A stretch of 38,560 nt of DNA from Bradyrhizobium sp. 132 (lineage in GTDB: Bacteria > Pseudomonadota > Alphaproteobacteria > Rhizobiales > Xanthobacteraceae), in the NCBI RefSeq assembly GCF_023074185.1, contig NZ_JADPKY010000123.1:1-38560 (forward strand), given 5' to 3'. The notes under the pieces are model-generated. The model searched no databases, was not told the DNA's origin, and worked only from the letters and a program-made list of their open reading frames with translations. A program made the translations under genes and the position numbers. The first letter of the stretch is position 1. Every line of letters begins with the position of its first letter. Below are positions 6,787 through 14,540 of this stretch, piece by piece.

Positions 6787-7860
6787 ATGTCGAAATTGAA
6801 ATCGCTGCTGGTCGCAGCCCTGCTTGCGCTGGCAATCCCGTCCGCCGCCCAGGCACAGGGCTGCGGATCACCGAACCCGAACTGCATCGTGCCGACGGCA
6901 CCGCCCGGCACCAGCACCAACCAGGCCGCGTCGACGGCGTTCGTGCAAGGTGCGGTCACGACCGCGGCGCCCGGTGGCAGTGTTGGCCAGCAGCAGTACA
7001 AGGCCGGGGCGGCCACGTTCGGCGGTTTCACCCAGAGCGGCGACGTCACGGTCAACACGTCGACCGGCGTCGCCACGATCCGGCCGAACGCCGTCACCAC
7101 CAGCAAGATTCTTAACGGCAACGTCACCAACACCAAGCTGGCGCCCGGCGCGGCGAACACGCTCAAGGGGTCGCTCGACGGCATCACGACCAGCGATCTC
7201 GCAATTGCCTCCTGCTCGGCGCTCTACAATTTACTCAGTGGGTGTCAGGCACTGGCTGGCAGTGCGGCATCAATCCGGTGCTGCCATCACGCGCGATCGC
7301 CGCGACGCTCAATCCGTCGGCGTTCACCTCGATCACCACGCTCGGCTATTCGGATGTGCGACACGTTCACCAGCACGTCTCACTTCTTCGCCCTGTGCGA
7401 CGTCAACTGGCATACCGCGTGCTTCGGCACAGTCCTCCGCAATCTTCAGCTTGCCGCTCGAACCTCCGTCGCATCGAGCAGCGCCTATATGGTCTATTCC
7501 AACAACACACAGGACTCCGGCGGCATAGACAACGTTTACATTTACGCCGGCACCCGAGGCTGTGTGCATTTCGAAAAAGGCTATGGCGGCGCGAGCCGCG
7601 CCTCTATCGATAAGCTAAGCTGCACGGCGCTATCGACATTGCCAATGGTTTGGATGGGGAACACGACGGGCTCCGGGGTCAACTTCGGCAGCACCATTCT
7701 GGCGCTTCGTGACATCGTTCTCGGTGGCCCATCGAGCGGCGGCACATACCAAACCGGCCCCGGATTTCTTCTCAATGGCGGCTTCCCAAGGATCGAGAAT
7801 AGCCGCTGCGAGAACATGGCCTCACTTGTCCCAACGCAGGTGTCTGCTCGTAGGGTTTAA
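6787..7860 (+). CDS. Exported tail-fibre/tailspike-like protein
   Basis: 357 residues beginning with a signal-like segment (MSKLKSLLVAALLALAIPSA, then AQAQ). A repetitive Ala/Gly/Thr/Asn region follows (FGGFTQSGDVTVNTSTGVAT; NGNVTNTKLAPGAANTL) of the type seen in phage tail-fibre shafts. The C-terminal half (YIYAGTRGCVHFEKGYGG, ILALRDIVLGG) fits a beta-helix. Between about 7230 and 7355 this frame is Arg/Ser-rich, while the +1 frame reads well (WQCGINPVLPSRAIAATLNP), so two compensating shifts may have replaced about 40 residues. Its TAA overlaps the stop of the convergent membrane-protein gene (TTAA at 7857-7860). Host or phage attachment is inferred. Confidence 0.55.
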   Translation: MSKLKSLLVAALLALAIPSAAQAQGCGSPNPNCIVPTAPPGTSTNQAASTAFVQGAVTTAAPGGSVGQQQYKAGAATFGGFTQSGDVTVNTSTGVATIRPNAVTTSKILNGNVTNTKLAPGAANTLKGSLDGITTSDLAIASCSALYNLLSGCQALAGSAASIRCCHHARSPRRSIRRRSPRSPRSAIRMCDTFTSTSHFFALCDVNWHTACFGTVLRNLQLAARTSVASSSAYMVYSNNTQDSGGIDNVYIYAGTRGCVHFEKGYGGASRASIDKLSCTALSTLPMVWMGNTTGSGVNFGSTILALRDIVLGGPSSGGTYQTGPGFLLNGGFPRIENSRCENMASLVPTQVSARRV

Positions 7861-9278
7861 CGGGCGCGAACGACGACGGCTCTCTTCCCGTAAAAAGCGG
7901 CAATGCAATCGTTTGGCATGCGGCTCGGGTCAGCGGTGAGATCAGCAGACATCAGGACGAGGGGCTTGACGGAGCGCTCGGGGACGACGACGGATTTTTC
8001 TGCTGTTGTCCGGAGCAGCGTGTGCCGCTCCATGGTCTCCTGTTGGAACGTCGCGAATTGCGAGCTCTCCGCGTTGACGGCGACCAGTGCGCGACCTCGG
8101 AAGAGAAGCGTGGAAGCCGCGGCGCAGGCTAGCAACGCGATAACCTGGACGGTGCCGTTCCGCTTGCCAGGCGCTGCGCCTCGGGGGAGAAGCCGGGCAG
8201 ATGTCGCAACGACGCAGCCGAGCCCGACCAGGAGAAGGACAATCACCTCGTTGCGCCCGCGCGTCGCCAGATCCTCGCCGGTGGCGAAATATGCGACAAA
8301 GTAAGCAGCATAGGCGCAACCGAGGATCAGGACGATGAGCCCCGCGGCAAGTAGCAGTGTTGGTTTCGTCGGCGCGCGGCGCGCAGGCACGACGAGGAGC
8401 GAGAAGCTAACAAGGAACAGGACCCACGCCCGCGCCGCGGCTTCGTCGTATAGCCACCACAGATCAAGCCAGAGGTAATAGGCCGCCATCATGAAGGACT
8501 CGGCGAGCTTTTGACCGGCTGGATAGGCTTCCATCCGCAGCGCGTTACCGGGCGAGAGCAGCAGGATTGCAAGGCCGGCCACAGTGGCGGCCACCATCGC
8601 AAGGTGGCTTCTGGCCTGTGGGGTGGGATGATGGCAGGCTTTTCGAAACAGCAGTGACGCCGTGATGAAGGCGATGAGCCACAGCGGCGTGAACTCGTTG
8701 CAGAGGGCGCCAAGAAAGCAGAGCAGGCTGAGCAGGGCAATCGCGGCCGGCGATAGCAGGGTTTCGTTCGCTGCCGATCTCACCATCTCGACGAGGACGA
8801 TCGTGACGATGACTGCGGGAACCATATACGGAGCGCTGCCGGAGACCCAATAGAACATCTCCCGCAGGCTTATGGCGAGGACCGCGATCGTTGCCGCAAG
8901 CGTCGTCCCGACAAGGACCCTCTCCGGGACGGCAATGCCAGGCCACAGGCGCCCGATCGCAAGCGTGATAGACGCGATAAAAGTAACGATGCCGGCGATC
9001 AGGATCGAAGGATACATGACGAAGTAGTCGAGGTTGAATGCCTTTGCGAGCATCGCCGGAACGGTGATGAGGGCGAGCGGAACAAGCCGTCCCATCAATG
9101 TCCGATAGTAGATTTCGAGCGTGCCGATCAGGCCGTCGGCGTTGAAGTGGTTTGCCAGGCAGAAGTCATCCGTTTCCGGTGCCCCGTAGAGTGCGATGGT
9201 GGCCAGGCAAAACAGGATGACGATAGGCGCCACGGCAGCCAGGAATGGCAGCAAGCGCAGCGCGCGGTCCTTGAACAT
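7857..9278 (-). CDS. DUF6056-type polytopic membrane protein, GT-C glycosyltransferase-like
   Basis: 473 residues with about ten to eleven membrane helices. The first outer loop carries YGAPETDDFCLANHF, the acidic DD pair found in the equivalent loop of GT-C glycosyltransferases and DUF6056 proteins. Residues 280-290 read AYYLWLDLWWLYDEAAA. A soluble C-terminal part (SSQFATFQQETMERHTLLRT) follows the last helix. Such proteins next to tail-fibre genes can modify surface polysaccharide and so change phage receptors (as GtrII-type proteins do), but the substrate here is unknown. It is convergent with the fibre-like gene, sharing stop-codon bases. The start at 9278 (MFKDRALRLLPFLAAV) is a normal inner-membrane start. 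Confidence 0.65.
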   Translation of the reverse strand: MFKDRALRLLPFLAAVAPIVILFCLATIALYGAPETDDFCLANHFNADGLIGTLEIYYRTLMGRLVPLALITVPAMLAKAFNLDYFVMYPSILIAGIVTFIASITLAIGRLWPGIAVPERVLVGTTLAATIAVLAISLREMFYWVSGSAPYMVPAVIVTIVLVEMVRSAANETLLSPAAIALLSLLCFLGALCNEFTPLWLIAFITASLLFRKACHHPTPQARSHLAMVAATVAGLAILLLSPGNALRMEAYPAGQKLAESFMMAAYYLWLDLWWLYDEAAARAWVLFLVSFSLLVVPARRAPTKPTLLLAAGLIVLILGCAYAAYFVAYFATGEDLATRGRNEVIVLLLVGLGCVVATSARLLPRGAAPGKRNGTVQVIALLACAAASTLLFRGRALVAVNAESSQFATFQQETMERHTLLRTTAEKSVVVPERSVKPLVLMSADLTADPSRMPNDCIAAFYGKRAVVVRAR

Positions 9279-9366
9279 GTGTTTCCCCGGGCGCCATGCA
9301 TCGATCTGATGGATGTGTCGTCGGCCGGGTTTCTATCACCACAACCACTACGCGTTCAATCAGGCA

Positions 9367-9388
9367 GCCGCCCGCCTGGGCGGCTTTT
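9367..9388 (+). terminator. Strong plus-strand terminator without an obvious upstream gene
   Basis: GCCGCCC (9367-9373), a 4-base loop, GGGCGGC (9378-9384) and TTTT form a compact rho-independent terminator. No plus-strand gene lies directly before it: the nearest ends at 7860, and the convergent membrane-protein gene lies between. It may be a relic of the prophage or end a short RNA. Confidence 0.6.
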
Positions 9389-9797
9389 GGCTGTCTGGGG
9401 GTAGAGCCCCAGTCCATTCCCGCCATCGGAGCCAGCCATGAGCACCCATGGGCGGCGATGGCCGGCGGCGCCACGAACCTCTCGCCTTCACGCCGGGAGG
9501 GCAGAACGATGCGTGAAAGTGGGGCACACGCGCAAAAAACCGCTTCGAATTCTATGGAGGGCCCATGTGACCCACTTCCTCGTAACTCATTGATTTCCAG
9601 TTTTCTGGAGCCCCTGCCGGGATCGCCAGTCTCCAAGACCCGGGACATCGGCGACAGCGCCCGCCAAGCAGCGCAATGCGGCGCAGCTGCCGATCCATCG
9701 TCCTTCACGAATGCGTGGGAATCGTCGCCCCGAACTTTCAACCGGCCAGATCAGCCTTATCCACGCGCCGGGCGAATTGAGCTCGATAAGGACTCCG
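9389..9797. other. Intergenic stretch of about 400 bases with no supported gene
   Basis: Long open frames on both strands overlap each other here but are Arg/Pro/Ser-rich and have no ribosome site. I see no repeat or RNA gene. It separates the island's membrane protein from the small anchored protein at 9798. Confidence 0.4.
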
Positions 9798-10040
9798 ATG
9801 CCGCTATCCGAGTGGACGAGAATGGCGATCGCATCTGCGGTGGCTGTAATCGCAATGTCGTATTTGGCAATCGACGCAGGCGTCGTGAGCTCCAGCGGTA
9901 TCACAAAACGAATCGAGACGGCGCGGGCTTCCATCGCGGGCACGGCGGTGAGTCAGTATCAGCTCGCCTTCGCCGTCCAGGCATGGGCGGGTCGCGGCCA
10001 CCAGAAGCCGGCCTTGGAAGCATGCTTGGCGACCGATTGA
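9798..10040 (+). CDS. 80-residue single-helix membrane protein
   Basis: ATG 9798 was preferred over an upstream start because AAGGA lies 6 bases before it. The protein starts MPLSEWTRMAIASAVAVIAM, one membrane helix near the N-terminus, and then a soluble tail (KRIETARASIAGTAVSQYQL). It sits between minus-strand neighbours and is likely a single-gene unit. No family recognised. Confidence 0.5.
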   Translation: MPLSEWTRMAIASAVAVIAMSYLAIDAGVVSSSGITKRIETARASIAGTAVSQYQLAFAVQAWAGRGHQKPALEACLATD

Positions 10041-10138
10041 TTCAGGCGCGGCAATAAATCGGCCGACCGGTCGGTCATTGGTCCAGAGTAACGAACTCAG
10101 CCGTACCTGACACCCTTCTTTCACTCATCTTCAAGCCG

Positions 10139-11392
10139 TCATTGACTCGACGCCCACCACGCGGCGATGGCCGCGCCAAGCTCATCCCACAGCTCCGTCG
10201 GCAAATCGGGCACCGCCACCCGCACGCTGTACTCACCCGTGGTCGCGTTGTGAAACCACTCCGTCGCGGCGAAATCAAAACCGAAGCTGCCGGCGTGGCG
10301 GATCGGAAATCCCTTCCCGCTCAGGTCCCGGCTCATGTCTTCGGCGGCTTGCTGCGCGCTGGCCTGGTCGAGCGGACGCTGGCCGCGCAGCGTGACATAG
10401 AGGCCGTGGGTGAAGTGGAGCTCCGCTGAAAGCTGCGCCAATTCGGAGGCAAAGTATCGGCGCATGCGTCGGCCGTTGCGCAGCATCGCGGCGATGCGTT
10501 GTCTTGTCAGCCTCCAATAAGCGGCGGTGCCCACATAGGGCGGAAAGTGCGCCGGGAGCGCCGCGCCGCCGAGCAGGCGCACGGCCTCGCTCGTTTCCCG
10601 CGCCAGGCGCTCGCAGAGCGACGCGTTCGCGCCCTCGCCTGGTGTGACGAAAACCGCAGAACCGAGCCGGCCATATTCCGCCCCGAGCGAATCCAGCTTG
10701 GTATGGCTTCGCACCATCACGACGGGGATTCCGTATCGCCGGGCCCAACCGAGCACACGCCGGATGCGGCCCGATCCGCCGGCAAAACATGTCGTATCGA
10801 AAACCAGCAGATCGAGCACGGATGGATCAACGCGAAGCGCCGCTTCGAACGCGCCGGCCGGGACGCATGAATCCAGTAGCAGAATCCGCCGCGAGCCCGC
10901 CCGCGCCAACGCATCGCCGAGCGGCAGCTTCAAGCTGACAAGCCGCAAATGCGGAACGAAGCGTTCGATCAACTCGATCGTCTCGCCGTAGCAGCCCGGC
11001 ATCACCAGAATGTCGGCCTTGCCAATGACCCGCGTCGAGGCCAGCAGTAGAGCCGAGATCGCGGCCATGCCCGAGGCAGTGTAGATCGCCTGTTCGGTGC
11101 GGCCGCATTGATAAAATGACGGGCCGCGTACTTTCAGGTCGGCGCGCTGGTAGTCGTAGCTGAACGTGAATGGGCCGCTGGTGGGAGGCGCCGCGTGCGA
11201 CCAGGCCGTCTCCGTGGCCTTCCACTGATGCAACTCGTGCTCTGCCCGCAACGCCGCCGTGACCCGGAATTTGGACTTGATGACGTCGTCGACAGATCGC
11301 GGACATGCGAGATGCACTGGATGACTCAGGCAATCGTTCAACAGCCTGATCTCCCTGTGCTTCCGTTCCAGATAGGCCTCAATGCTCTCCAT
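10139..11392 (-). CDS. PLP-dependent enzyme, aminotransferase fold type I
   Basis: 417 residues from ATG 11392 (MESIEAYLERKHREIRLLND); the frame is open further upstream but that part is unlike protein. The cofactor half shows YTASGMAAISALLLASTRV (the cofactor-phosphate turn), DLLVFDTTCFAGG (the Asp that contacts the pyridine nitrogen) and VRSHTKLDSLGAEYGRLGSA, where S-x-T-K gives the Schiff-base lysine. Layout resembles Cys/Met-metabolism or aminotransferase relatives, but the sequence is divergent and I cannot name a substrate. No biosynthetic partner genes adjoin it. It lies at the right border of the island, divergent from the DUF2171 gene. Confidence 0.65.
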   Translation of the reverse strand: MESIEAYLERKHREIRLLNDCLSHPVHLACPRSVDDVIKSKFRVTAALRAEHELHQWKATETAWSHAAPPTSGPFTFSYDYQRADLKVRGPSFYQCGRTEQAIYTASGMAAISALLLASTRVIGKADILVMPGCYGETIELIERFVPHLRLVSLKLPLGDALARAGSRRILLLDSCVPAGAFEAALRVDPSVLDLLVFDTTCFAGGSGRIRRVLGWARRYGIPVVMVRSHTKLDSLGAEYGRLGSAVFVTPGEGANASLCERLARETSEAVRLLGGAALPAHFPPYVGTAAYWRLTRQRIAAMLRNGRRMRRYFASELAQLSAELHFTHGLYVTLRGQRPLDQASAQQAAEDMSRDLSGKGFPIRHAGSFGFDFAATEWFHNATTGEYSVRVAVPDLPTELWDELGAAIAAWWASSQ

Positions 11393-11510
11393 GCGGACCC
11401 GAAAAGTGCAACTGCCGTTCAACGTTTCGGAGGCGCGCTGGGTCCTACCACGACTGCCGCTTTGCAACGAAGACCGGTCCTCGCTGTTAATGCTGCATAA
11501 GGAGAACAAC

Positions 11511-11738
11511 ATGAGCGAAATCAGAGAGCATATGAAAATCATCGGCAAGGACGGCGCCCATGTCGGCACCGTCGATCGCGTCGAGGGCAACCGCATCAAG
11601 CTGACGCGGAAGGACAGCCCGGAGGGTCACAAGGACCATCATCATTACATCGACACGAAATATGTCGGTGCCGTTGAAGGCGATGTCGTCAAGCTTTCGG
11701 TGAATGCCGACGCGGTGCCGAAGTCGGAAGCCGCCTGA
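11511..11738 (+). CDS. DUF2171 family protein
   Basis: 75 residues starting MSEIREHMKIIGKDGAHVGT after a strong AAGGAG ribosome site. The pattern (G-x-D-G-x-H-V-G-T-V-D, then IKLTRKDSPEGHKDHHHYID) is that of DUF2171, a small PRC-barrel-like beta fold found in many alphaproteobacteria. Family members are often stress-related, but their biochemistry is unknown. A terminator follows 7 bases after the stop, so this is a single-gene transcript. Confidence 0.85.
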   Translation: MSEIREHMKIIGKDGAHVGTVDRVEGNRIKLTRKDSPEGHKDHHHYIDTKYVGAVEGDVVKLSVNADAVPKSEAA

Positions 11739-11745
11739 AACAGTG

Positions 11746-11766
11746 AGCCCCTTCGGGGGCTTTTTG
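11746..11766 (+). terminator. UUCG-type terminator after the DUF2171 gene
   Basis: AGCCCC, TTCG loop, GGGGCT, then a run of T (11746-11766). A stable tetraloop hairpin right after the stop codon. Confidence 0.9.
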
Positions 11767-11788
11767 TTTGTTCACGGTCTCGCTCTGC

Positions 11789-11846
11789 TTCGTTCTCTGA
11801 AACGAATCGCGATCAGGAAATCGCCTTCGGAACGAGTCTTAACGCC
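11789..11846 (+). repeat. Dispersed hairpin repeat, copy A
   Basis: Starts TTCGTTCTCTGAAACGAATC and ends GAGTCTTAACG. Two more copies lie at 35508 and 35882, sharing a 5' TTCGTTC...GAACGAA-type hairpin, the core ACGAATCG, and a final TAACG/TAACA box at the same distance (about 55 bases). This copy has the most diverged hairpin. It lies between the DUF2171 terminator and the 72-residue gene. Confidence 0.45.
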
Positions 11847-11864
11847 ACGTTTCGTCGGCTCGCC

Positions 11865-12083
11865 TCAGGCGTCGAACGTCACGAGCACGGGCCGCAACCG
11901 GTAGGCATCGATCGCGGCGTTTGACAGTAGCAATCTTCGCCGTTCTCCGCGGAGCATCATGCGGTCGATCCTGTTCAGGATGAACTGGGCCGCCTCCCTG
12001 TGCTCACCGGTGAGCAGGCCGGAGTGGTCGAGATATTTCCAGGCAATCTCGAAGGACTGTGCGCGTAATTCGGGGTCGGTCAT
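11865..12083 (-). CDS. 72-residue unknown soluble protein under a sigma-EcfG-type promoter
   Basis: Starts MTDPELRAQSFEIAWKYLDH. It is helical, charged and compact, with an Arg-rich middle (RIDRMMLRGERRR). No family recognised. The ribosome site is weak. An exact GGAAC-N16-CGTT promoter match ends only 8 bases before the ATG, so the message would be nearly leaderless, or translation may start further in. The promoter places it in the general stress response. Confidence 0.7.
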   Translation of the reverse strand: MTDPELRAQSFEIAWKYLDHSGLLTGEHREAAQFILNRIDRMMLRGERRRLLLSNAAIDAYRLRPVLVTFDA

Positions 12084-12091
12084 GGCCGCTC

Positions 12092-12116
12092 AACGCCGGC
12101 GGGGAACGGACGTTCC
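12092..12116 (-). promoter_or_regulatory. Sigma-EcfG-type promoter (GGAAC-N16-CGTT)
   Basis: Read on the minus strand, GGAAC (12116-12112), 16 bases, CGTT (12095-12092). This equals the consensus of the PhyR-EcfG general stress sigma factor in Bradyrhizobium and relatives. It points at the 72-residue gene starting at 12083. The overlapping palindrome GGAACGGACGTTCC is partly the -35 box. Confidence 0.65.
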
Positions 12117-12269
12117 TACGGCGAACCACAACCGGCTCCTCCCGGCCGCCCTTGATGATCCCGAGAGGATGGAATTGAGGGACGCGGAACGAACCTGCGA
12201 TCAGCGTGTTGAATAGCGTGTTGAATATTGAATGGTGCCGATCTGCCAGCCCCGATCGGCCCTGGAGAG

Positions 12270-12302
12270 CCCCGTGCTTGTCCCCCCGAGCGCGGGGTTT
12301 TT
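12270..12302 (+). terminator. Strong plus-strand terminator without an upstream gene
   Basis: A 10-bp stem (CCCCGTGCTT with GAGCGCGGGG, allowing G-T pairs) and five T. No plus-strand gene ends nearby. Very similar in sequence to the terminator at 36340, suggesting a shared origin or small RNAs of one type. Confidence 0.7.
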
Positions 12303-12338
12303 CGTATGCACACGGGCTTTTCTCGTGAGAGCGTCCGC

Positions 12339-12488
12339 TCAGGCCGCCCCATCCTCGCGCCGGTCGCGGGCGAGTTGATGCCAGGCCAGGGCCAGCTCGA
12401 TGAGACGCTGCCGGTCGGGGCCGTCGGCTGCCACGGCGCGCTTCATCGCCGCCTCGGCTTCGTGCTGTGGATCGTACTTGGTACACAT
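12339..12488 (-). CDS. 49-residue unknown protein
   Basis: Starts MCTKYDPQHEAEAAMKRAVA and ends ARDRREDGAA. The frame is open far upstream, but that sequence is not protein-like, so the ATG at 12488 was chosen. The protein is short, helical and charged, a type common in Bradyrhizobium annotations without known function. It ends 36 bases beyond the terminator hairpin centred near 12285. Confidence 0.6.
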   Translation of the reverse strand: MCTKYDPQHEAEAAMKRAVAADGPDRQRLIELALAWHQLARDRREDGAA

Positions 12489-12706
12489 GGGGCCCAGACT
12501 AGCCGGACGATCTGGACAAGCGCATGGCAATTTCGTCCGGATGATTGCGGGGTTACCACCCACCCCAGGGATATGCCGCGCGAAGCCGAGAGGCCGCTCC
12601 ACACAGACCGAACTGTGAAGTGCGTCACAGCCTGCGCCCGGCGTCTCCGCTAAACAGCCTTCATCGCTCCCAGGAGAGCGAGAAGGCATGGGAGGTGTTT
12701 CCCGTC

Positions 12707-12868
12707 ATGACACAAGAAGCCGCAGCCGAAGTTGCCGCCCCGACGCAACGCGAAAGATCCGACCCGCTCGGCATCGCATATCTTGCGACCATCGGCATCG
12801 TGATGCTGGCCTGGATCGCAGGTCTGGTCTGGGCCGCGATCGCGTTCTTCAACTGGCTGGTATCCTGA
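12707..12868 (+). CDS. 53-residue single-helix membrane protein
   Basis: ATG 12707 preceded by GGAGG (12691-12695). A charged N-terminal half (MTQEAAAEVAAPTQRERSD) precedes one membrane helix (LATIGIVMLAWIAGLVWAAI) and a short tail. Tiny membrane proteins of this type are frequent in rhizobia; role unknown. A terminator follows at 12921. Confidence 0.7.
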   Translation: MTQEAAAEVAAPTQRERSDPLGIAYLATIGIVMLAWIAGLVWAAIAFFNWLVS

Positions 12869-12920
12869 CCCGGGGGACGATCAGTCTCTCTCAATTCTCG
12901 GCCAGCGCCAAACCGAAAAA

Positions 12921-12950
12921 GAGGCGGGCTTTTTGCCCGCCTCTTCGTTT
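12921..12950. terminator. Bidirectional terminator between convergent genes
   Basis: GAGGCGGGC, TTTTT loop, GCCCGCCTC, then TTCGTTT on the plus strand and GGTTT-like A/T on the other side. It serves the 53-residue gene (plus) and the glycine-zipper gene (minus). Confidence 0.85.
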
Positions 12951-12968
12951 CAGATCTCGCTTGGGGTC

Positions 12969-13757
12969 TCAGTAACAGGCGCGGGGATCGGCCCGCACAT
13001 ACTGGCCGCTCGGATAGCGGTAATAGCAGTTGCCCTGGGCCAGATAGTAGCCGGGACGCGAGGCAGCCGTGGCGCCGGCGATCGCGCCGGTGGCGCCGCC
13101 AATCACGGCGCCTGCGGCCGCACCCGAGGCGTTGCCCGAGATCAGGCCGCCCAGCACGCCGCCGACGATGGCGCCGCCAAGCGCGCTTGCGCCGGGATCG
13201 GCCGGTGGCGGAGGTTCATAGGCGACGGGCGGCGGGGCATAGGCTACCGGCACGTCGTCGTAATAGTCCTCCGAAATGTAGCCCGGCGGGCCGGCCATCC
13301 GCTGCGGATAATAATACCAGACGCCGCCGACATCCCACCACCAGCCGGAACGGCCGTTATGGACTTCATGGCGCCAGCGTCCGCCATCCCAGGCGACATT
13401 GCCGCGATAGGCGTGTCCGCCCCAATCGCGCGCCGGTGCGGGACCCCTGGCGTAATTGCGTCCGGGCGGTGGACCGCCGGCATTGCGCGGGCCAGGACCT
13501 GGAAGGCCTGGACCTGCATGACCAGGACCAGGACCGCCGGCGTGAGGCTGGCCGCCGGGCTGTGGCCCGGGCCGTGCCGCCTGCTGCGGCGCCGGACCCT
13601 TACGCGAGTTCTGCGGCGGCGCACCGGCGCCCGGCCCGGCCGATGGCTGGGCGGAGTCTCTTGGCGGCCGGGCGTCTTGAGCCTGCGCCGAGACGGCGAG
13701 CAACGACATGGCCGAAACCAAGGGAATGATGATCTTCATGCGGCTGGACGCACTCAT
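12969..13757 (-). CDS. Secreted Pro/Gly-rich protein with glycine-zipper domain
   Basis: 262 residues. A signal peptide (MKIIIPLVSAMSLLAVSAQA, beginning at residue 7) precedes a long proline/glycine-rich linker, then an aromatic central region (GGRWRHEVHNGRSGWWWDVG; GVWYYYPQRM), a PPP-rich spacer, and a glycine zipper (GGAIVGGVLGGLISGNASGA; GGATGAIAGA), ending in a Cys pair (GNCYYRYPSGQYV; RACY). This architecture is typical of outer-membrane-associated or periplasmic structural proteins in Bradyrhizobium. Start at 13757 or 13739 is undecided. Confidence 0.75.
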   Translation of the reverse strand: MSASSRMKIIIPLVSAMSLLAVSAQAQDARPPRDSAQPSAGPGAGAPPQNSRKGPAPQQAARPGPQPGGQPHAGGPGPGHAGPGLPGPGPRNAGGPPPGRNYARGPAPARDWGGHAYRGNVAWDGGRWRHEVHNGRSGWWWDVGGVWYYYPQRMAGPPGYISEDYYDDVPVAYAPPPVAYEPPPPADPGASALGGAIVGGVLGGLISGNASGAAAGAVIGGATGAIAGATAASRPGYYLAQGNCYYRYPSGQYVRADPRACY

Positions 13758-13941
13758 GCGTGCTTGACCCCCTACTCTCTCGATTGCCGTTAACGGCCGT
13801 GGCGCCTGGCGCGATAGACGATTCGCCTGGCGCTGAGCTGATGCCGGCTGACATAACTGACCTGCTTCGGTCGGCTAAGTCCCGTTACAAATGATTAAGA
13901 TCACGGCATTTTTCGTTCGCGCGGGTCGCGCTGGAGTGCTT

Positions 13942-14190
13942 CTAACGCGCCGGCTCGATCACATTGCAGTTGCTTCGCCCGGACATCAGGCAATCCTGCA
14001 TCTTGCTGGCGGAGGTGAGATCGCGGGCAAGCCACCAGCCGATTCCGAGGATCACAATCGCGATGATCAAGCCGGCGACGGCGCCGCGGCGGCTGTCACC
14101 GGATCGAGGCTTGGGCCGGGTTTTGGGCTTCCCACCCGGTTCGGGCTGGAGTTCAGGCTTAAGTTCGGGCTTGGGCTCGGGGCTGGACAT
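13942..14190 (-). CDS. 82-residue membrane protein with Pro/Lys-rich cytoplasmic tail
   Basis: MSSPEPKPELKPELQPEPGG gives an extended PKPEL-repeat N-terminus, then a basic stretch, one membrane helix (GAVAGLIIAIVILGIGWWLA), and an outside tail with two cysteines (MQDCLMSGRSNCNVIEPAR). Topology suggests the cysteine tail is periplasmic. It follows a similar small membrane gene (14307-14540) in the same direction, which also has two outside cysteines. Function unknown. Confidence 0.7.
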   Translation of the reverse strand: MSSPEPKPELKPELQPEPGGKPKTRPKPRSGDSRRGAVAGLIIAIVILGIGWWLARDLTSASKMQDCLMSGRSNCNVIEPAR

Positions 14191-14274
14191 GGCTACCTGG
14201 TCGCTCGGGCACGCGGGCTTTATCAGCTCTGCGACGTGGCGTCACATCCCGCGCGGCCTCCGGCTCGGCCTTCT

Positions 14275-14312
14275 CAGTTCAGCCTCGCCGGTTCAGCCTC
14301 GCCAGTTCAGCC
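14275..14312. repeat. Three tandem 14-bp units between two membrane genes
   Basis: Units CAGTTCAGCCTCGC, CGGTTCAGCCTCGC and a partial CAGTTCAGCC follow each other. On the minus strand each contains GGCTGAAC, and the first one supplies the stop of the 14307-14540 gene. Looks like a recent local duplication. Confidence 0.7.
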
Positions 14313-14540
14313 CCGGGTCGGCCGGATCGCATACTTGCGCGAGGTTTCGACCGCCGGGATCGTGTGCTGGACCCGCGCGCAGCTCGTGAGCACAAACGCG
14401 GTCTGGGTGCATTCCCAATCCGCGCCCAGAACAGCACTTTCGATCGGCTGCGGACGGCCGAGGAGTAGCGTTGCACCGACCAGGGCTGCCACCGTCACGG
14501 CAATCGCGAGCGCCTTCAGGCTCAGTCGGAAGATCCTCAT
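14307..14540 (-). CDS. 77-residue membrane-anchored protein with a cysteine pair
   Basis: Starts MRIFRLSLKALAIAVTVAAL, an N-terminal helix or signal anchor (about residues 7-27). The outside domain has DWECTQTAFVLTSCARV, two cysteines 12 apart, and ends KYAIRPTRG. It probably forms an operon with the 13942-14190 gene. No family recognised. Confidence 0.7.
   Translation of the reverse strand: MRIFRLSLKALAIAVTVAALVGATLLLGRPQPIESAVLGADWECTQTAFVLTSCARVQHTIPAVETSRKYAIRPTRG

Noticed and set aside
11829..11852. GGAAC-N14-CGTT in repeat copy A
   Set aside because: Spacer two bases short and no gene start follows on the plus strand.
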